Shown piece after piece: positions 9,515 through 17,557 of a stretch of DNA of 64,000 bases. Under the pieces are notes generated by a model. It worked only from the letters and a program-made list of their open reading frames with translations. It did no database searches and had not been told where the DNA came from. Each line of letters begins with the position of its first letter. Positions within the stretch are counted from its first letter, which is position 1. Source of the stretch: Rathayibacter sp. VKM Ac-2856 (GTDB lineage: Bacteria; Actinomycetota; Actinomycetes; Actinomycetales; Microbacteriaceae); NCBI RefSeq assembly GCF_013205055.1, contig NZ_JABMLF010000001.1:372001-436000 (forward strand), read 5' to 3'. Both the position numbers and the translations under genes were made by a program.

Positions 9515-10668
9515 CCCGCGACCGCCACCGGCTCGCCCGCGGCCCAGACCGCGCGCACCTCGAGCGCGTCGTCGAGCAGCACCACGTCGGCGGCCCGGCC
9601 GACCGCGAGCGACCCGAACCGGTCCTCTGCGCCGAGCACCCGGGTCGGCGTCGCGGTGACCGCGCCCACCGCCGCCTCGAGGGTCAGCCCGGCCGCCCCG
9701 ACCGCCCGGCGGAGCGCCGCGTCGAGCGTCAGAGTCGAGCCCGCGAGCGTCGAGGTCCCCTCCAGGCGGGCCACCCCGCCCCGCACGTCCACCCGAAGTC
9801 GGCCGATCCGGTGCGCCCCGTCCGCCGCTCCCGCCGCCGCCATCGCATCGGTCACCAGCGCGATCCGTCCGGGCGCCGACGCGAACGCGATCCGCGCGAC
9901 GTCCCCGTCCACGTGCTCGCCGTCCAGGATCAGCTCCAGCACCACCCGCTCGTCGGCCAGCGCCACCGGGATCGGCCCCGGCGCGCGGTGGCCGATGCCC
10001 GGCATGGCGTTGAACGCGTGCGTGACCAGCCGCGCCCCGCGCTCGATCGCCGCGCGGGTCGTCGCCGCGTCGGCCTCGGTGTGCCCGACGGCGACCACCA
10101 CGCCCGCACCGGCCAACCGCTCGATCGCCGCGAGGGCGCCCGGCAGTTCCGGAGCGATCGTGATCTGCCCCAGGTGCCCGCGCGCCGCGTCCAGGAGCCG
10201 CTCGACGGCCTCGGGCGTCGGATCGATCAGGGCGCCGGGGTCGTGCGCCCCGCAGCGCGACGGCGCGAGGAACGGCCCCTCCAGGTGCGCGCCGAGCACG
10301 AGCGGATCCTCCCGGGCCAGCGCGGCGACCGCGTCGAGCGACGCCTCGAGCTCGGGCAGCGGAGCCGAGACCAGGCTCACCAGCGAGCGGGTCGTCCCGT
10401 GCGCGCGGTGCAGCGCCAGCCCCGCCCGCATCCCGTCGACGCCCTCGTCGAAGCTGCGCCCCGCCCCGCCGTGCACGTGCAGATCGACGAACCCCGGAAC
10501 CGCGACCATCCCGCCGGCGTCGTGCACCCGAGCCCCCTCGGCCGCCCGCTGCCACCCGCCCCCGGTGCCGACCTCCGCGATCACCCCGTCGACGGCGAGC
10601 AGCCAGAACTCCCCGCCCGCCCCGACCGTCCGCGCCCCGCGCAGCACGACCCGCCCGCCTCGCTCCAT
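9511..10668 (-). CDS. nagA: N-acetylglucosamine-6-phosphate deacetylase
   Basis: This 385-residue amidohydrolase removes acetate from GlcNAc-6-phosphate. Metal-site motifs are all present: HVH at residues 64-66, GAHLEGPFL with Glu130, VGHTEA with His196, THAFNAMPG with His217, and LVTDAM with catalytic Asp274. ATG at 10668 is preceded by GAGGAG at good spacing. The longer open frame upstream runs through repeat DNA and is not used. The gene converges on the GH95-like gene, and no nagB is visible. Its position beside the mannosidase and fucosidase suggests it handles GlcNAc released from the same glycans. Confidence 0.93.
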   Translation of the reverse strand: MERGGRVVLRGARTVGAGGEFWLLAVDGVIAEVGTGGGWQRAAEGARVHDAGGMVAVPGFVDLHVHGGAGRSFDEGVDGMRAGLALHRAHGTTRSLVSLVSAPLPELEASLDAVAALAREDPLVLGAHLEGPFLAPSRCGAHDPGALIDPTPEAVERLLDAARGHLGQITIAPELPGALAAIERLAGAGVVVAVGHTEADAATTRAAIERGARLVTHAFNAMPGIGHRAPGPIPVALADERVVLELILDGEHVDGDVARIAFASAPGRIALVTDAMAAAGAADGAHRIGRLRVDVRGGVARLEGTSTLAGSTLTLDAALRRAVGAAGLTLEAAVGAVTATPTRVLGAEDRFGSLAVGRAADVVLLDDALEVRAVWAAGEPVAVAG

Positions 10669-10693
10669 CACCCTCTCCTCACTCCGCTCCCTG

Positions 10694-10847
10694 CCGGTCG
10701 AGCAGCCGCCCAGCGGCGTACACCATGCTGGTCGAGTAGCCGCGCACCGGCGTAAACCATGCTGGTCGAGTAGCCGCGAAGCGGCGTATCGAGACCCACG
10801 CACCCCATGCTGGTCGAGTAGCCGCGAAGCGGCGTATCGAGACCCAC
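10694..10847 (+). repeat. Cluster of four REP-like palindromic repeats
   Basis: Four units lie head to tail at about 10694-10723, 10724-10757, 10758-10799 and 10806-10847. The last two are identical over 42 bp. Each has a core stem GCCGC-gaa-GCGGC flanked by TCGAGTA and GTATCGAGA, so it can fold as an imperfect hairpin. Related units occur at 37631-37755 and 61786-61948. They fill the 203-bp gap between the DUF6807 gene and nagA and end about 25 bp upstream of the nagA start codon. Confidence 0.9.
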
Positions 10848-10871
10848 CCGAAGACACGCCGCCCGCCCCGG

Positions 10872-11717
10872 TCACCCCGCAGCCCCGCGCCCCCAGCACG
10901 CCTCGATCTCGCCCGCCCCCAGCACCCGGTCCGCCAGCAGCACCTGCCAGCTCCACGTCGCCTCCGCGCCGGCCGCCAGCGTCCACGTCTCGCCGAAGAA
11001 CGGCGCCGCGCACAGCATCGGCGTCCCGCTCGACCGCACGAACCACGTCGACGGATCGACCGGGTTCCCGTCGTCCGCCCGCATCGCGACCGTGGCACCG
11101 GCGTCCGAGAGCGCGAGCCAGCGCGACTCACTCCCCATCGGCTCCGCCACCGCGCCCTCGGGCCCCGTCACCGCGCTGCCGTCGAACGACGGATCCAGCC
11201 GGAGGAACAGCCCGCCGTAGCCCGCGTCGGGGCGCCCGGCCGTGGTCGGCGAGCCGAACACCAGCCGCTCCCCGAGCGCCCGCCACCGGCTCTCGATCCG
11301 CAGCACCGTCGCACCCTCCTGCGTCCGGACGCTCGTCCGCCGCCGCTCGTCGAGGAACCGCCGCCCCCGCGCGTCGAACCACCCCAGCGCGAGATCACCC
11401 GGATCGGAGCCCTCCGGCCGCTGCGAGCCGTTGTTGTCCACCTGCCGGTATCCGGTGCCGGTCAACCAGGTCGGCCCGCCCCAGAGGTTCGTGTCGAGCT
11501 CGTCGTCGCCGATCGTGATGTTCGACACCGCGATCGAGAGCCCGAGATGCCAGTCGTGGTCGTCCGGTCGCACGTCGCTGACGACGCGGCCCTGCGGCGT
11601 CCGCAGCGGGTGCAGGTACGGCCGCGGCGAGTCGCGCGGCGGCGTGTCCGGATCGGTCAGGACGAGGCGCCCGACCCCGTCCGGAAGTTCGGCGGAGGTC
11701 GGCGTTTCCTGGTCCAT
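10872..11717 (-). CDS. DUF6807 (PmoA-like) family protein
   Basis: This 281-residue soluble protein carries the family start PRPYLHPLRTPQGRVVSDVR followed by PDDHDWHLGLSIAVSN, then NLWGGPTWL and VDNNGSQ. It is probably a beta-sandwich protein. Despite the PmoA database name, nothing here indicates methane oxidation; these genes are commonly found in sugar-related loci, and the function is unknown. The ATG at 11717 lies 7 bp after TACCGT on the minus strand, which suggests a leaderless transcript. It precedes nagA on the same strand, separated by the repeat cluster. Confidence 0.82.
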   Translation of the reverse strand: MDQETPTSAELPDGVGRLVLTDPDTPPRDSPRPYLHPLRTPQGRVVSDVRPDDHDWHLGLSIAVSNITIGDDELDTNLWGGPTWLTGTGYRQVDNNGSQRPEGSDPGDLALGWFDARGRRFLDERRRTSVRTQEGATVLRIESRWRALGERLVFGSPTTAGRPDAGYGGLFLRLDPSFDGSAVTGPEGAVAEPMGSESRWLALSDAGATVAMRADDGNPVDPSTWFVRSSGTPMLCAAPFFGETWTLAAGAEATWSWQVLLADRVLGAGEIEACWGRGAAG

Positions 11718-11745
11718 CCCGCCGACGGTACACGCTTTCCCGGGC

Positions 11746-11787
11746 TACAGTGCGACGATGCCCCGCACGGAATCCCGCCCCCGATGA
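11746..11787 (+). promoter_or_regulatory. Leaderless nine-codon upstream ORF with its -10 element
   Basis: TACAGT at 11746-11751 fits an actinobacterial -10 (TANNNT) and is followed 6 bp later by ATG at 11758. This opens a short frame, MPRTESRPR, whose TGA at 11785-11787 overlaps the ATG of the SGNH hydrolase gene as ATGA. The layout suggests that the transcript starts at the short ORF and that hydrolase translation is coupled to it. Confidence 0.55.
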
Positions 11788-12545
11788 CCGCCGTCCGCCT
11801 CGTCTCGATCGGCGACTCCTTCAGCGAGGGCGTGGGCGACGAGCTCCCCGACGGCACCGCCCGCGGCTGGGCCGATCTCACCGCCCAGGGCTGGGCCGAC
11901 GCGCTCGGCGAGCCGATCGAGTACGCCAACCTCGCCATCCGCGGCCGCCTGATCGACCCGATCGTCGACCAGCAGCTCGAGCCCGCCCTCGCCCTGCGGC
12001 CGACCCACCTGTCCTTCAACGGCGGCGGCAACGACATGCTCCGTCCGCGCGCCGACATCGAGCGCATCGCCGACCGCTACCTCGAGGTCCTGGCGCGCTG
12101 CGACGCCGAGGGAGTGACGCTGATCGCCCTCTCCGCCCCGGACCCGTCGTCGCGCCTCCCGCTCGGCCACCTGATCAAGCGCCGCGGCGACGCGCTCACC
12201 TCGGCCGTCCTCCGCCGCACGCGGCAGCGCGACGACATCGTCGTCGCCGACAACTGGACCGACCCGGCCTTCGCCGATCCGTCGCTCTGGTCCGAGGACC
12301 GGCTGCACCTCGGCCCGCGCGGTCACCACCGCGTCAGCGCCCGCGTGCTCGGCGCCCTCGGGCTCCCGGTGCCGCCCGCCGCCGAGGAGGCGCCCGACCG
12401 GCCCGCCGCCGCCAGCGTGGGCTCGGCGCAGTACTACCGCACCCACGTCGCGCCGTGGCTGCGCCGCCGGCTCACGGGCACCTCCTCCGGCGACGGTCGC
12501 ACGGCGAAGCACCCCGAGCTCGTCACGATCGCCCCGAGCGCCTAG
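11784..12545 (+). CDS. SGNH/GDSL-type hydrolase (lipase/esterase family)
   Basis: This 253-residue protein shows the SGNH blocks: GDSFSEGVGD with the nucleophilic Ser near residue 11, NLAIRGR (block II Gly), NGGGNDM (block III Asn), and EDRLHLGPRGHHR with the catalytic Asp/His pair near residue 173. No signal peptide is visible, so it is probably cytoplasmic. The last 60 residues are basic and probably flexible. Substrate is not predictable; esterase, lysophospholipase or carbohydrate de-esterification are options. ATG 11784 is chosen because the family starts just before the GDS block. Confidence 0.9.
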   Translation: MTAVRLVSIGDSFSEGVGDELPDGTARGWADLTAQGWADALGEPIEYANLAIRGRLIDPIVDQQLEPALALRPTHLSFNGGGNDMLRPRADIERIADRYLEVLARCDAEGVTLIALSAPDPSSRLPLGHLIKRRGDALTSAVLRRTRQRDDIVVADNWTDPAFADPSLWSEDRLHLGPRGHHRVSARVLGALGLPVPPAAEEAPDRPAAASVGSAQYYRTHVAPWLRRRLTGTSSGDGRTAKHPELVTIAPSA

Positions 12546-12587
12546 CGCCGGGAACCGCGCCAGGGCCCGAGCCCCGCACCCTCCGGC

Positions 12588-13118
12588 TCAGCGCCAGCCG
12601 TACCGCGCCGAGACGACCCGCGCGACCGCGTCGAACCGCGCGCGCTCGAGCGCCGCGCCCTCGCGCCGCATCCCGGCGGGGTGCACGCGGAAGACGCGCT
12701 CAGGGTCCGCGAAGCTCGGCCGGCCCTCCGGGTCCCACGGCCCCGCGCCGACCGCGAGGTAGCCGTCGTGCTCCTTCGAGCTCAGCCGGATCGCGAGCGC
12801 GGTGCCGGCCTTCTCGACCGCGAGGACGAGGACGGGCCGGTCCTTGCCGCGGCCGTCGTCCTCCTCGTAGGGGACCCAGGTCCAGACGACCTCGCCCGGG
12901 TCGGGATCGCCGTCCGGCGTCGGCGCGTAGCCGAGGTGCACGCCGCGCAGCCGGGTCGGGTCGACCTCGGAGGTCCGGCCGATCCCGGTGGCGCCCGGCG
13001 TCGGCGCCGTGGTGCTCAGGTACGGCCGTTGCGCGGGGGCGCCGGCGTCGGCGCGGGGTGCGCTCGCACGGCCGAGCAGTCGGAGGAGCAGGGACACGAC
13101 GGAGCGTGAGGAGGCCAC
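12588..13118 (-). CDS. PemK/MazF-like family protein without adjacent antitoxin
   Basis: This 176-residue protein has a basic N-terminal segment of about 70 residues, then a PemK-like barrel: GEVVWTWVPYEEDDGRGKDR, PVLVLAV and a C-terminal helix ending ARYGWR. The GDPDPGEVVW plus KDRP pattern is typical of actinobacterial proteins annotated as PemK-family toxins. No small antitoxin gene lies next to it, so a toxin role is doubtful and an RNA-binding or housekeeping role is equally possible. The start is GTG at 13118, 6 bp after a minus-strand TAGGGT, which suggests a leaderless transcript. Confidence 0.82.
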   Translation of the reverse strand: MASSRSVVSLLLRLLGRASAPRADAGAPAQRPYLSTTAPTPGATGIGRTSEVDPTRLRGVHLGYAPTPDGDPDPGEVVWTWVPYEEDDGRGKDRPVLVLAVEKAGTALAIRLSSKEHDGYLAVGAGPWDPEGRPSFADPERVFRVHPAGMRREGAALERARFDAVARVVSARYGWR

Positions 13119-13142
13119 CTGGGAACCCTAGCCCGGAAACGG

Positions 13143-13174
13143 GGAAGAGCCGGCTCCGAGGAGCCGGCTCTTCC
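13143..13174 (-). terminator. Hairpin terminator after amt
   Basis: A perfect 14-bp stem (13143-13156 with 13161-13174) and a 4-base loop lie 20 bp past the amt stop, between amt and the PemK-like gene. No clear T run follows. Confidence 0.75.
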
Positions 13175-13193
13175 AGGTGTCGCGTCGAGGGGA

Positions 13194-14462
13194 CTAGTCC
13201 GCGAGGACGTAGCCCGCCTCGCCGTGGATGGCGGTGTCGATGCCCGCGACCTCGTCCTCGTTCTTCACGCGGAACCCGATCGTCTTCTGGATGACCCAGC
13301 CGATCGCGTAGGTGAGGACGAAGGAGTAGACGAGGACGGTGAAGGCCGCGAGGGCCTGCTTGCCGAGCTGGCTGGCGTCGCCGGTGAGGAAGAGGCCCAC
13401 GTCGGTGCCGAAGAAGCCGATGTAGAGCGTTCCGATCAGACCGCCGACCAGGTGCACGCCGACCACGTCGAGCGAGTCGTCGTAGCCGAGCTTGTACTTG
13501 AGGTCGATCGCCAGGGCGCAGACCGCACCGGTGATGAGGCCGAGCACGATCGCCCAGAAGGGCGACAGGACGGCGCAGGCGGGGGTGATCGCGACGAGAC
13601 CCGCGACGGCACCGGAGGCGGCGCCGATCGAGGTGGGCTTGCCGTCCTTGATCTTCTCGATGATCAGCCAGCCGATGATGGCGGCGGCGGGAGCGGCGAT
13701 GGTGTTGAGGAAGGCGATCGCGGCGATGCCGTCGGCGGCCAGCTCGGAGCCGGCGTTGAAGCCGAACCAGCCGAACCAGAGGAGCCCGGCGCCGAGGAGG
13801 ACGAACGGCGGGTTGTGCGGCTGGTGCGCGCCCTTGGTGAAGTTCACGCGCTTGCCGAGGACCAGGGCGAGGGCGAGGGCCGCCGCACCGGCGTTGATGT
13901 GCACCGCGGTGCCGCCGGCGAAGTCGATCGCACCCACGTTGTAGGCGATCCAGCCGCCGTCCGAGGTGGCGCCGGTCTCCGGGTCGAGGGCGAAGTTGAA
14001 GACCCACGAGGCGACCGGGAAGTAGACGATGGTCGCCCAGACGCCGGCGAAGACCATCCACGCGCCGAACTTGGCGCGGTCGGCGATCGCACCCGAGATC
14101 AGGGCGACGGTGATGATCGCGAAGGTGGCCTGGAAGGCCGCGAAGGCGAGCGTCGGGTAGGCCGTCTCGATGTCACCGCGGGCCTCGGCGTAGGCACCGG
14201 CGAGGCCGAGCTGGCTGAGGTCGATGCCGAGGACGCCGTCGATGCCGACGAAGTCGCCCACACCGGCGTTGGAGAAGGTGATCGCGTAGCCGTAGAGGAC
14301 CCACAGCACGCCGATCAGGCCCATCGCGCCGAAGCTCAGCATCATCATGCTGATGACGCTCTTCGCTCGGACCAGACCGCCGTAGAAGAACGCGAGCCCG
14401 GGGGTCATGAGCAGGACCAGCGCCGCCGCCAGGAGCAGGAACGCGGTATTGCCTTGATCCAT
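13194..14462 (-). CDS. amt: Ammonium transporter, Amt/MEP family
   Basis: This 422-residue polytopic protein has about eleven transmembrane segments. It begins with the family block LMTPGLAFFYGGLVRAKSV. The two pore histidines are in GGTAVHINAG and DVVGVHLVGG, and GWIAYNVGAIDFAGG is also present. It imports ammonium at the cell membrane. ATG at 14462 is preceded by GAGAGG; the longer upstream start is rejected because it would add a non-family extension. No PII gene (glnK/glnB) or glnD follows here, unlike many actinobacterial amt operons. A GlnR-like box lies about 165-200 bp upstream, in keeping with nitrogen control. Confidence 0.96.
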   Translation of the reverse strand: MDQGNTAFLLLAAALVLLMTPGLAFFYGGLVRAKSVISMMMLSFGAMGLIGVLWVLYGYAITFSNAGVGDFVGIDGVLGIDLSQLGLAGAYAEARGDIETAYPTLAFAAFQATFAIITVALISGAIADRAKFGAWMVFAGVWATIVYFPVASWVFNFALDPETGATSDGGWIAYNVGAIDFAGGTAVHINAGAAALALALVLGKRVNFTKGAHQPHNPPFVLLGAGLLWFGWFGFNAGSELAADGIAAIAFLNTIAAPAAAIIGWLIIEKIKDGKPTSIGAASGAVAGLVAITPACAVLSPFWAIVLGLITGAVCALAIDLKYKLGYDDSLDVVGVHLVGGLIGTLYIGFFGTDVGLFLTGDASQLGKQALAAFTVLVYSFVLTYAIGWVIQKTIGFRVKNEDEVAGIDTAIHGEAGYVLAD

Positions 14463-14768
14463 TGTTGAACCTCTCGTGAGTAAGCAGAGTCGTGCAGGAG
14501 TCGTGAGTGAGGGCAGTGCAGTGCCCGATGCGGGCCGGCAGTCGCTGCACGACCCCGAAGACACGGCGTCACGGAGGACGCGGGGTGTCGGGTCACCTCG
14601 GGTAGCCGACAGTCTGGCCGCGCGACGTTACGGCCCGTGCGGCACGAGGTTTCGCGGATGTTACGAGCGGTGCCCCCGTGTGAACACTGCGTTACAGCAC
14701 GCCGCAGATCCCCCGCGCAGCCGCCGAGCAGATGCCGCGGGGACCCGGCGCCGCGCGCCGATCAGTCG
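14463..14768. other. 306-bp noncoding region between zapE and amt
   Basis: It lies upstream of amt and downstream of zapE, both on the minus strand. It holds four GTTAC/GTAAC-type half-sites (14627, 14660, 14691 and a weaker TGAAC near 14681), three of them or their partners in GlnR spacing. No convincing gene was seen in it. Confidence 0.6.
14627..14664 (-). promoter_or_regulatory. GlnR-like box upstream of amt
   Basis: On the minus strand the order is GTAAC-n6-GAAAC-n6-CCGCA-n6-GTAAC (14664 down to 14627). The actinobacterial GlnR consensus is gTnAC-n6-GaAAC repeated with a 22-bp period. Three of the four half-sites fit at exact spacing and only the third is poor. The glnA1 promoter has a similar box. 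Confidence 0.6.
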
Positions 14769-15827
14769 TCAGGCGAAGGCCCGCATCGAGGTCAGCGCGA
14801 TCAGGCGCGACATCGAGCGGAGGTACTTCTTGCGGTAGCCGCCGCTGAGCATGTCGCCGCCGAAGACCTCGTCGAGCGCGACGCCGGAGGCGAGCACCGG
14901 GATCTGCGCGTCGTAGACGCGGTCGATGAAGGCGACGAGGCGCAGCGCGTCGGTCTGGTCGGTGAGCGCCGTGACGTCGCGGAGGACGATCGCGTCGACC
15001 CCGTCGATCACCTTGATGTAGCGCGAGGGGTGCACGGTGCCCAGGTGGTCGACCGCGGCGCGGAACGAGTCGTCGGTCACGACCGCGCCCGCGGGCGCCC
15101 CCGCGACGAGCTCGTCGATCTCCGCGTCCGAGCGGGTCACCGCGTGGCCCTCGATGTCGCGGCGGCGGTAGTCGGTGCCGTCGATCCGCATCGTCTGGAA
15201 GTGCTCCGCCATCGCGTGGATCTCGCGGAGGAAGTCCGCGGCGGCGAACCGGCCCTCGCCGAGCGCGTTCGGCGGTGTGTTCGAGGTGGCCGCGATGCGG
15301 GTGCCGGAGGCGACCAGCTCGCCCAGCAGCCGGGTCATCAGCATCGTGTCGCCCGGGTCGTCCAGCTCGAACTCGTCGATGCAGAGCAGCGCCGAGCCCT
15401 TGAGCAGCGAGACGGTGGCCGCGTAGCCGAGCGCCCCGACCAGGGCGGTGTACTCGATGAAGGTGCCGAAGTAGGTGCGGCCGGGCACCGCGTGCCAGAT
15501 CGCTGCGAGCAGGTGGGTCTTGCCGACGCCGAAGCCGCCGTCGAGGTAGACGCCCGGCTTCACCGCGGGCGCCTTCTTCCGGCCGAAGCCGAGGAAGCCG
15601 CCGCCGCCGCCCTTCGAGCCGCCGCCGGCCGCGAACGCGCGCAGCGCCTCGACGGCCTCCGCCTGCGAGGGGTACTCCGGGTCGGGCCGGTAGCTCTCGA
15701 AGGTCGCGCCCTCGAACTGCCGCGGCGGGACCAGGGTCGAGGCGATCTCGTGGCCGCTGATCTGCGGCGAGCGCGCGGTCAGACTGCTCGTCGCAGTGAC
15801 GTCGTCGGGGGTCACGCGCTCACGCAT
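14769..15827 (-). CDS. zapE: Cell division protein ZapE (AFG1-like ATPase)
   Basis: This 352-residue P-loop ATPase shows Walker A GGFGVGKT at residues 97-104, Walker B ALLCIDEFEL at 147-154, and the sensor-like ATSNTPPNALGEGRF, followed by AFG1 family blocks through the C-terminus. In Escherichia coli ZapE acts with the Z ring; AFG1 relatives support membrane protein quality control. A Gly-rich insert (about residues 68-84) precedes the ATPase core and looks like a flexible linker. The start is uncertain: the ATG at 15827 has almost no spacing to GAAGG, and an in-frame GTG at 15815 sits better behind it. Confidence 0.92.
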   Translation of the reverse strand: MRERVTPDDVTATSSLTARSPQISGHEIASTLVPPRQFEGATFESYRPDPEYPSQAEAVEALRAFAAGGGSKGGGGGFLGFGRKKAPAVKPGVYLDGGFGVGKTHLLAAIWHAVPGRTYFGTFIEYTALVGALGYAATVSLLKGSALLCIDEFELDDPGDTMLMTRLLGELVASGTRIAATSNTPPNALGEGRFAAADFLREIHAMAEHFQTMRIDGTDYRRRDIEGHAVTRSDAEIDELVAGAPAGAVVTDDSFRAAVDHLGTVHPSRYIKVIDGVDAIVLRDVTALTDQTDALRLVAFIDRVYDAQIPVLASGVALDEVFGGDMLSGGYRKKYLRSMSRLIALTSMRAFA

Positions 15828-16053
15828 CCTTCGTCGGGGGGATCGTCGGGGGAAGGGGAAGTACCGGGTCGACCTCGGCCTGACGCCGGGCCGGACCCGG
15901 CGGAGGACTGTGTCGAACTCTTACGGGGCCGTCCGTGCACCCGCGCACGAGGGCGCGTACTGTCGCTGAGGGCGGTTCTCAGCGTAGCCCGCCCGCACCG
16001 CCGCCCATTCGAGAACCACGCCTGCGCCCCGCGCACCACCCTGGAGGTCCCTC

Positions 16054-16956
16054 TTGCCCGTTGAACTCGATCCGTCGCCGAAGTTCGCCACCTACGCGCA
16101 CCCCGAACGACTCGTCAGCGGCGAGTGGCTCGAGCAGCGCCTCGGCACGCCGGGCCTCGTGGTCGTCGAGTCCGACGAGGACGTCCTGCTCTACGAGACG
16201 GGCCACATCCCCGGCTCGGTCAAGATCGACTGGCACACCGACCTCAACGACCCGGTGCAGCGCGACTACATCGACGGCGCCGCGTTCGCCGCGCTCGTCG
16301 GCGGCAAGGGCATCGCCCGCGACAGCACCGTCGTCATCTACGGCGACAAGAACAACTGGTGGGCCGCCTACGCCCTCTGGGTCTTCACCCTCTTCGGTCA
16401 CGAGGACGTCCGCCTGCTCGACGGCGGCCGCGACAAGTGGATCGCCGACGGCCGCCCCGTCACCACCGACGCCTCGACCCCCGAGGCCGTGGAGTACCCG
16501 ACGGTCGAGCGCCGCGACGGCGACATCCGCGCCTTCAAGGAGGACGTGCTCGCCCACTTCGGCAACCCGCTGATCGACGTCCGCTCCCCCGAGGAGTTCT
16601 CCGGCGCCCGCACCACCGCACCGGCCTACCCGGAGGAGGGCGCCCTGCGCGCCGGCCACATCCCCAGCGCGCAGAACGTGCCGTGGGGCAAGGCCGCGGC
16701 GGAGGACGGCACGTTCCGCCCGCTCGACGAGCTGAACGGCATCTACCGCGACGGCGCCGGCCTGGCCGACGGCGACACCGTGATCGCCTACTGCCGCATC
16801 GGCGAGCGCTCCTCGCACACCTGGTTCGTGCTGACCCACCTCCTCGGCTTCGAGGGCGTCAAGAACTACGACGGCTCCTGGACCGAGTGGGGCAGCGCCG
16901 TCCGCGTCCCGATCGTGCAGGGCTCGGAGCCCGGCGAGGCCCCCGCGCCCCGCTGA
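16054..16956 (+). CDS. Thiosulfate/3-mercaptopyruvate sulfurtransferase (tandem rhodanese)
   Basis: The 300-residue protein has two rhodanese domains. The first is catalytically inactive in form and starts around [20 protein letters not shown]. The second carries the active Cys247 in the loop CRIGERSS. It moves sulfane sulfur to cyanide or other thiophilic acceptors. TTG at 16054 is used because GGAGG sits just upstream and the family sequence starts there. A -10-like TACTGT at 15958-15963 could drive it. SufE follows about 130 bp later, so sulfur handling is the likely shared theme. Confidence 0.93.
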   Translation: MPVELDPSPKFATYAHPERLVSGEWLEQRLGTPGLVVVESDEDVLLYETGHIPGSVKIDWHTDLNDPVQRDYIDGAAFAALVGGKGIARDSTVVIYGDKNNWWAAYALWVFTLFGHEDVRLLDGGRDKWIADGRPVTTDASTPEAVEYPTVERRDGDIRAFKEDVLAHFGNPLIDVRSPEEFSGARTTAPAYPEEGALRAGHIPSAQNVPWGKAAAEDGTFRPLDELNGIYRDGAGLADGDTVIAYCRIGERSSHTWFVLTHLLGFEGVKNYDGSWTEWGSAVRVPIVQGSEPGEAPAPR

Positions 16957-17085
16957 TCCCGCGCCCCGCTGATCCGGTCGAGGGGGCCCCGTGCGCAATC
17001 GCGCCGGGGCCCTCTCGCCTGTGCGCTCCCCCTCGGTCCCCCGCCCCCGAGCCCCGCCACTCCCACGTAGGGAAGAATGGACGCG

Positions 17086-17538
17086 ATGAGCACCGACACT
17101 CCCGCCACCGACCAGCTCGGCCCCGCGCTCCGCGAGATCCGCGAGGAGTTCCTCGCCCTCGAGAAGCCGGAGCGGCTCCAGCTCCTCCTCGAGTTCTCGA
17201 ACGAGCTGCCGGAGCTGCCCGAGCGCTACCGCGACCACCCCGACCTGTTCGAGCGCGTCGAGGAGTGCCAGTCGCCGGTGTTCATCGTCGTCGAGTTCGA
17301 CGGCGACGTGATCCACCTGCACGCGACGGCTCCGCGGGAGTCGCCGACCACCCGCGGCTTCGCCTCGATCCTCGCCCAGGGCCTCGACGGCCTCACCCCC
17401 GAGCAGGTGCTCGCCGTGCCCGACGACTTCCCGCAGACCATCGGCCTGTCCGAGGCCGTCTCGCCGCTCCGGCTGCGCGGGATGAGCGCTCTCCTCGGCC
17501 GCACCAAGCGCCAGATCCGCACCCACCTCGCCGCCTGA
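17086..17538 (+). CDS. SufE family protein
   Basis: This 150-residue protein has the SufE fold signature RLQLLLEFSNELPELP and the sulfur-accepting Cys61 in VEECQSPV. It accepts persulfide sulfur from a cysteine desulfurase for Fe-S cluster assembly. ATG 17086 has a GGGAAG at about 10 bp; ATG 17077 (adding MDA) is also possible but sits too close to it. The rhodanese gene lies upstream on the same strand and the RibD-like gene follows 19 bp later. No SufBCD genes are nearby. Confidence 0.9.
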   Translation: MSTDTPATDQLGPALREIREEFLALEKPERLQLLLEFSNELPELPERYRDHPDLFERVEECQSPVFIVVEFDGDVIHLHATAPRESPTTRGFASILAQGLDGLTPEQVLAVPDDFPQTIGLSEAVSPLRLRGMSALLGRTKRQIRTHLAA

Positions 17539-17557
17539 TCCCGGCTCCCCGCCTCCC

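Noticed and set aside
201-10555. Very long open frames antisense to the sugar operon (for example 2527-5148 and 6977-10555 on the minus strand)
   Set aside because: They are Arg/Gly/Asp-rich shadows produced by high GC content; the plus-strand frames carry clear enzyme motifs.
10694-10847. Possible CRISPR array because of regular 42-48 bp repeats
   Set aside because: Repeats abut with almost no spacers, are palindromic and recur singly at other loci; no cas genes are present.
14476-14838. A 120-codon plus-strand frame in the amt upstream gap
   Set aside because: Its composition is not protein-like, it overlaps the zapE end on the other strand, and the gap is better explained by amt regulation.
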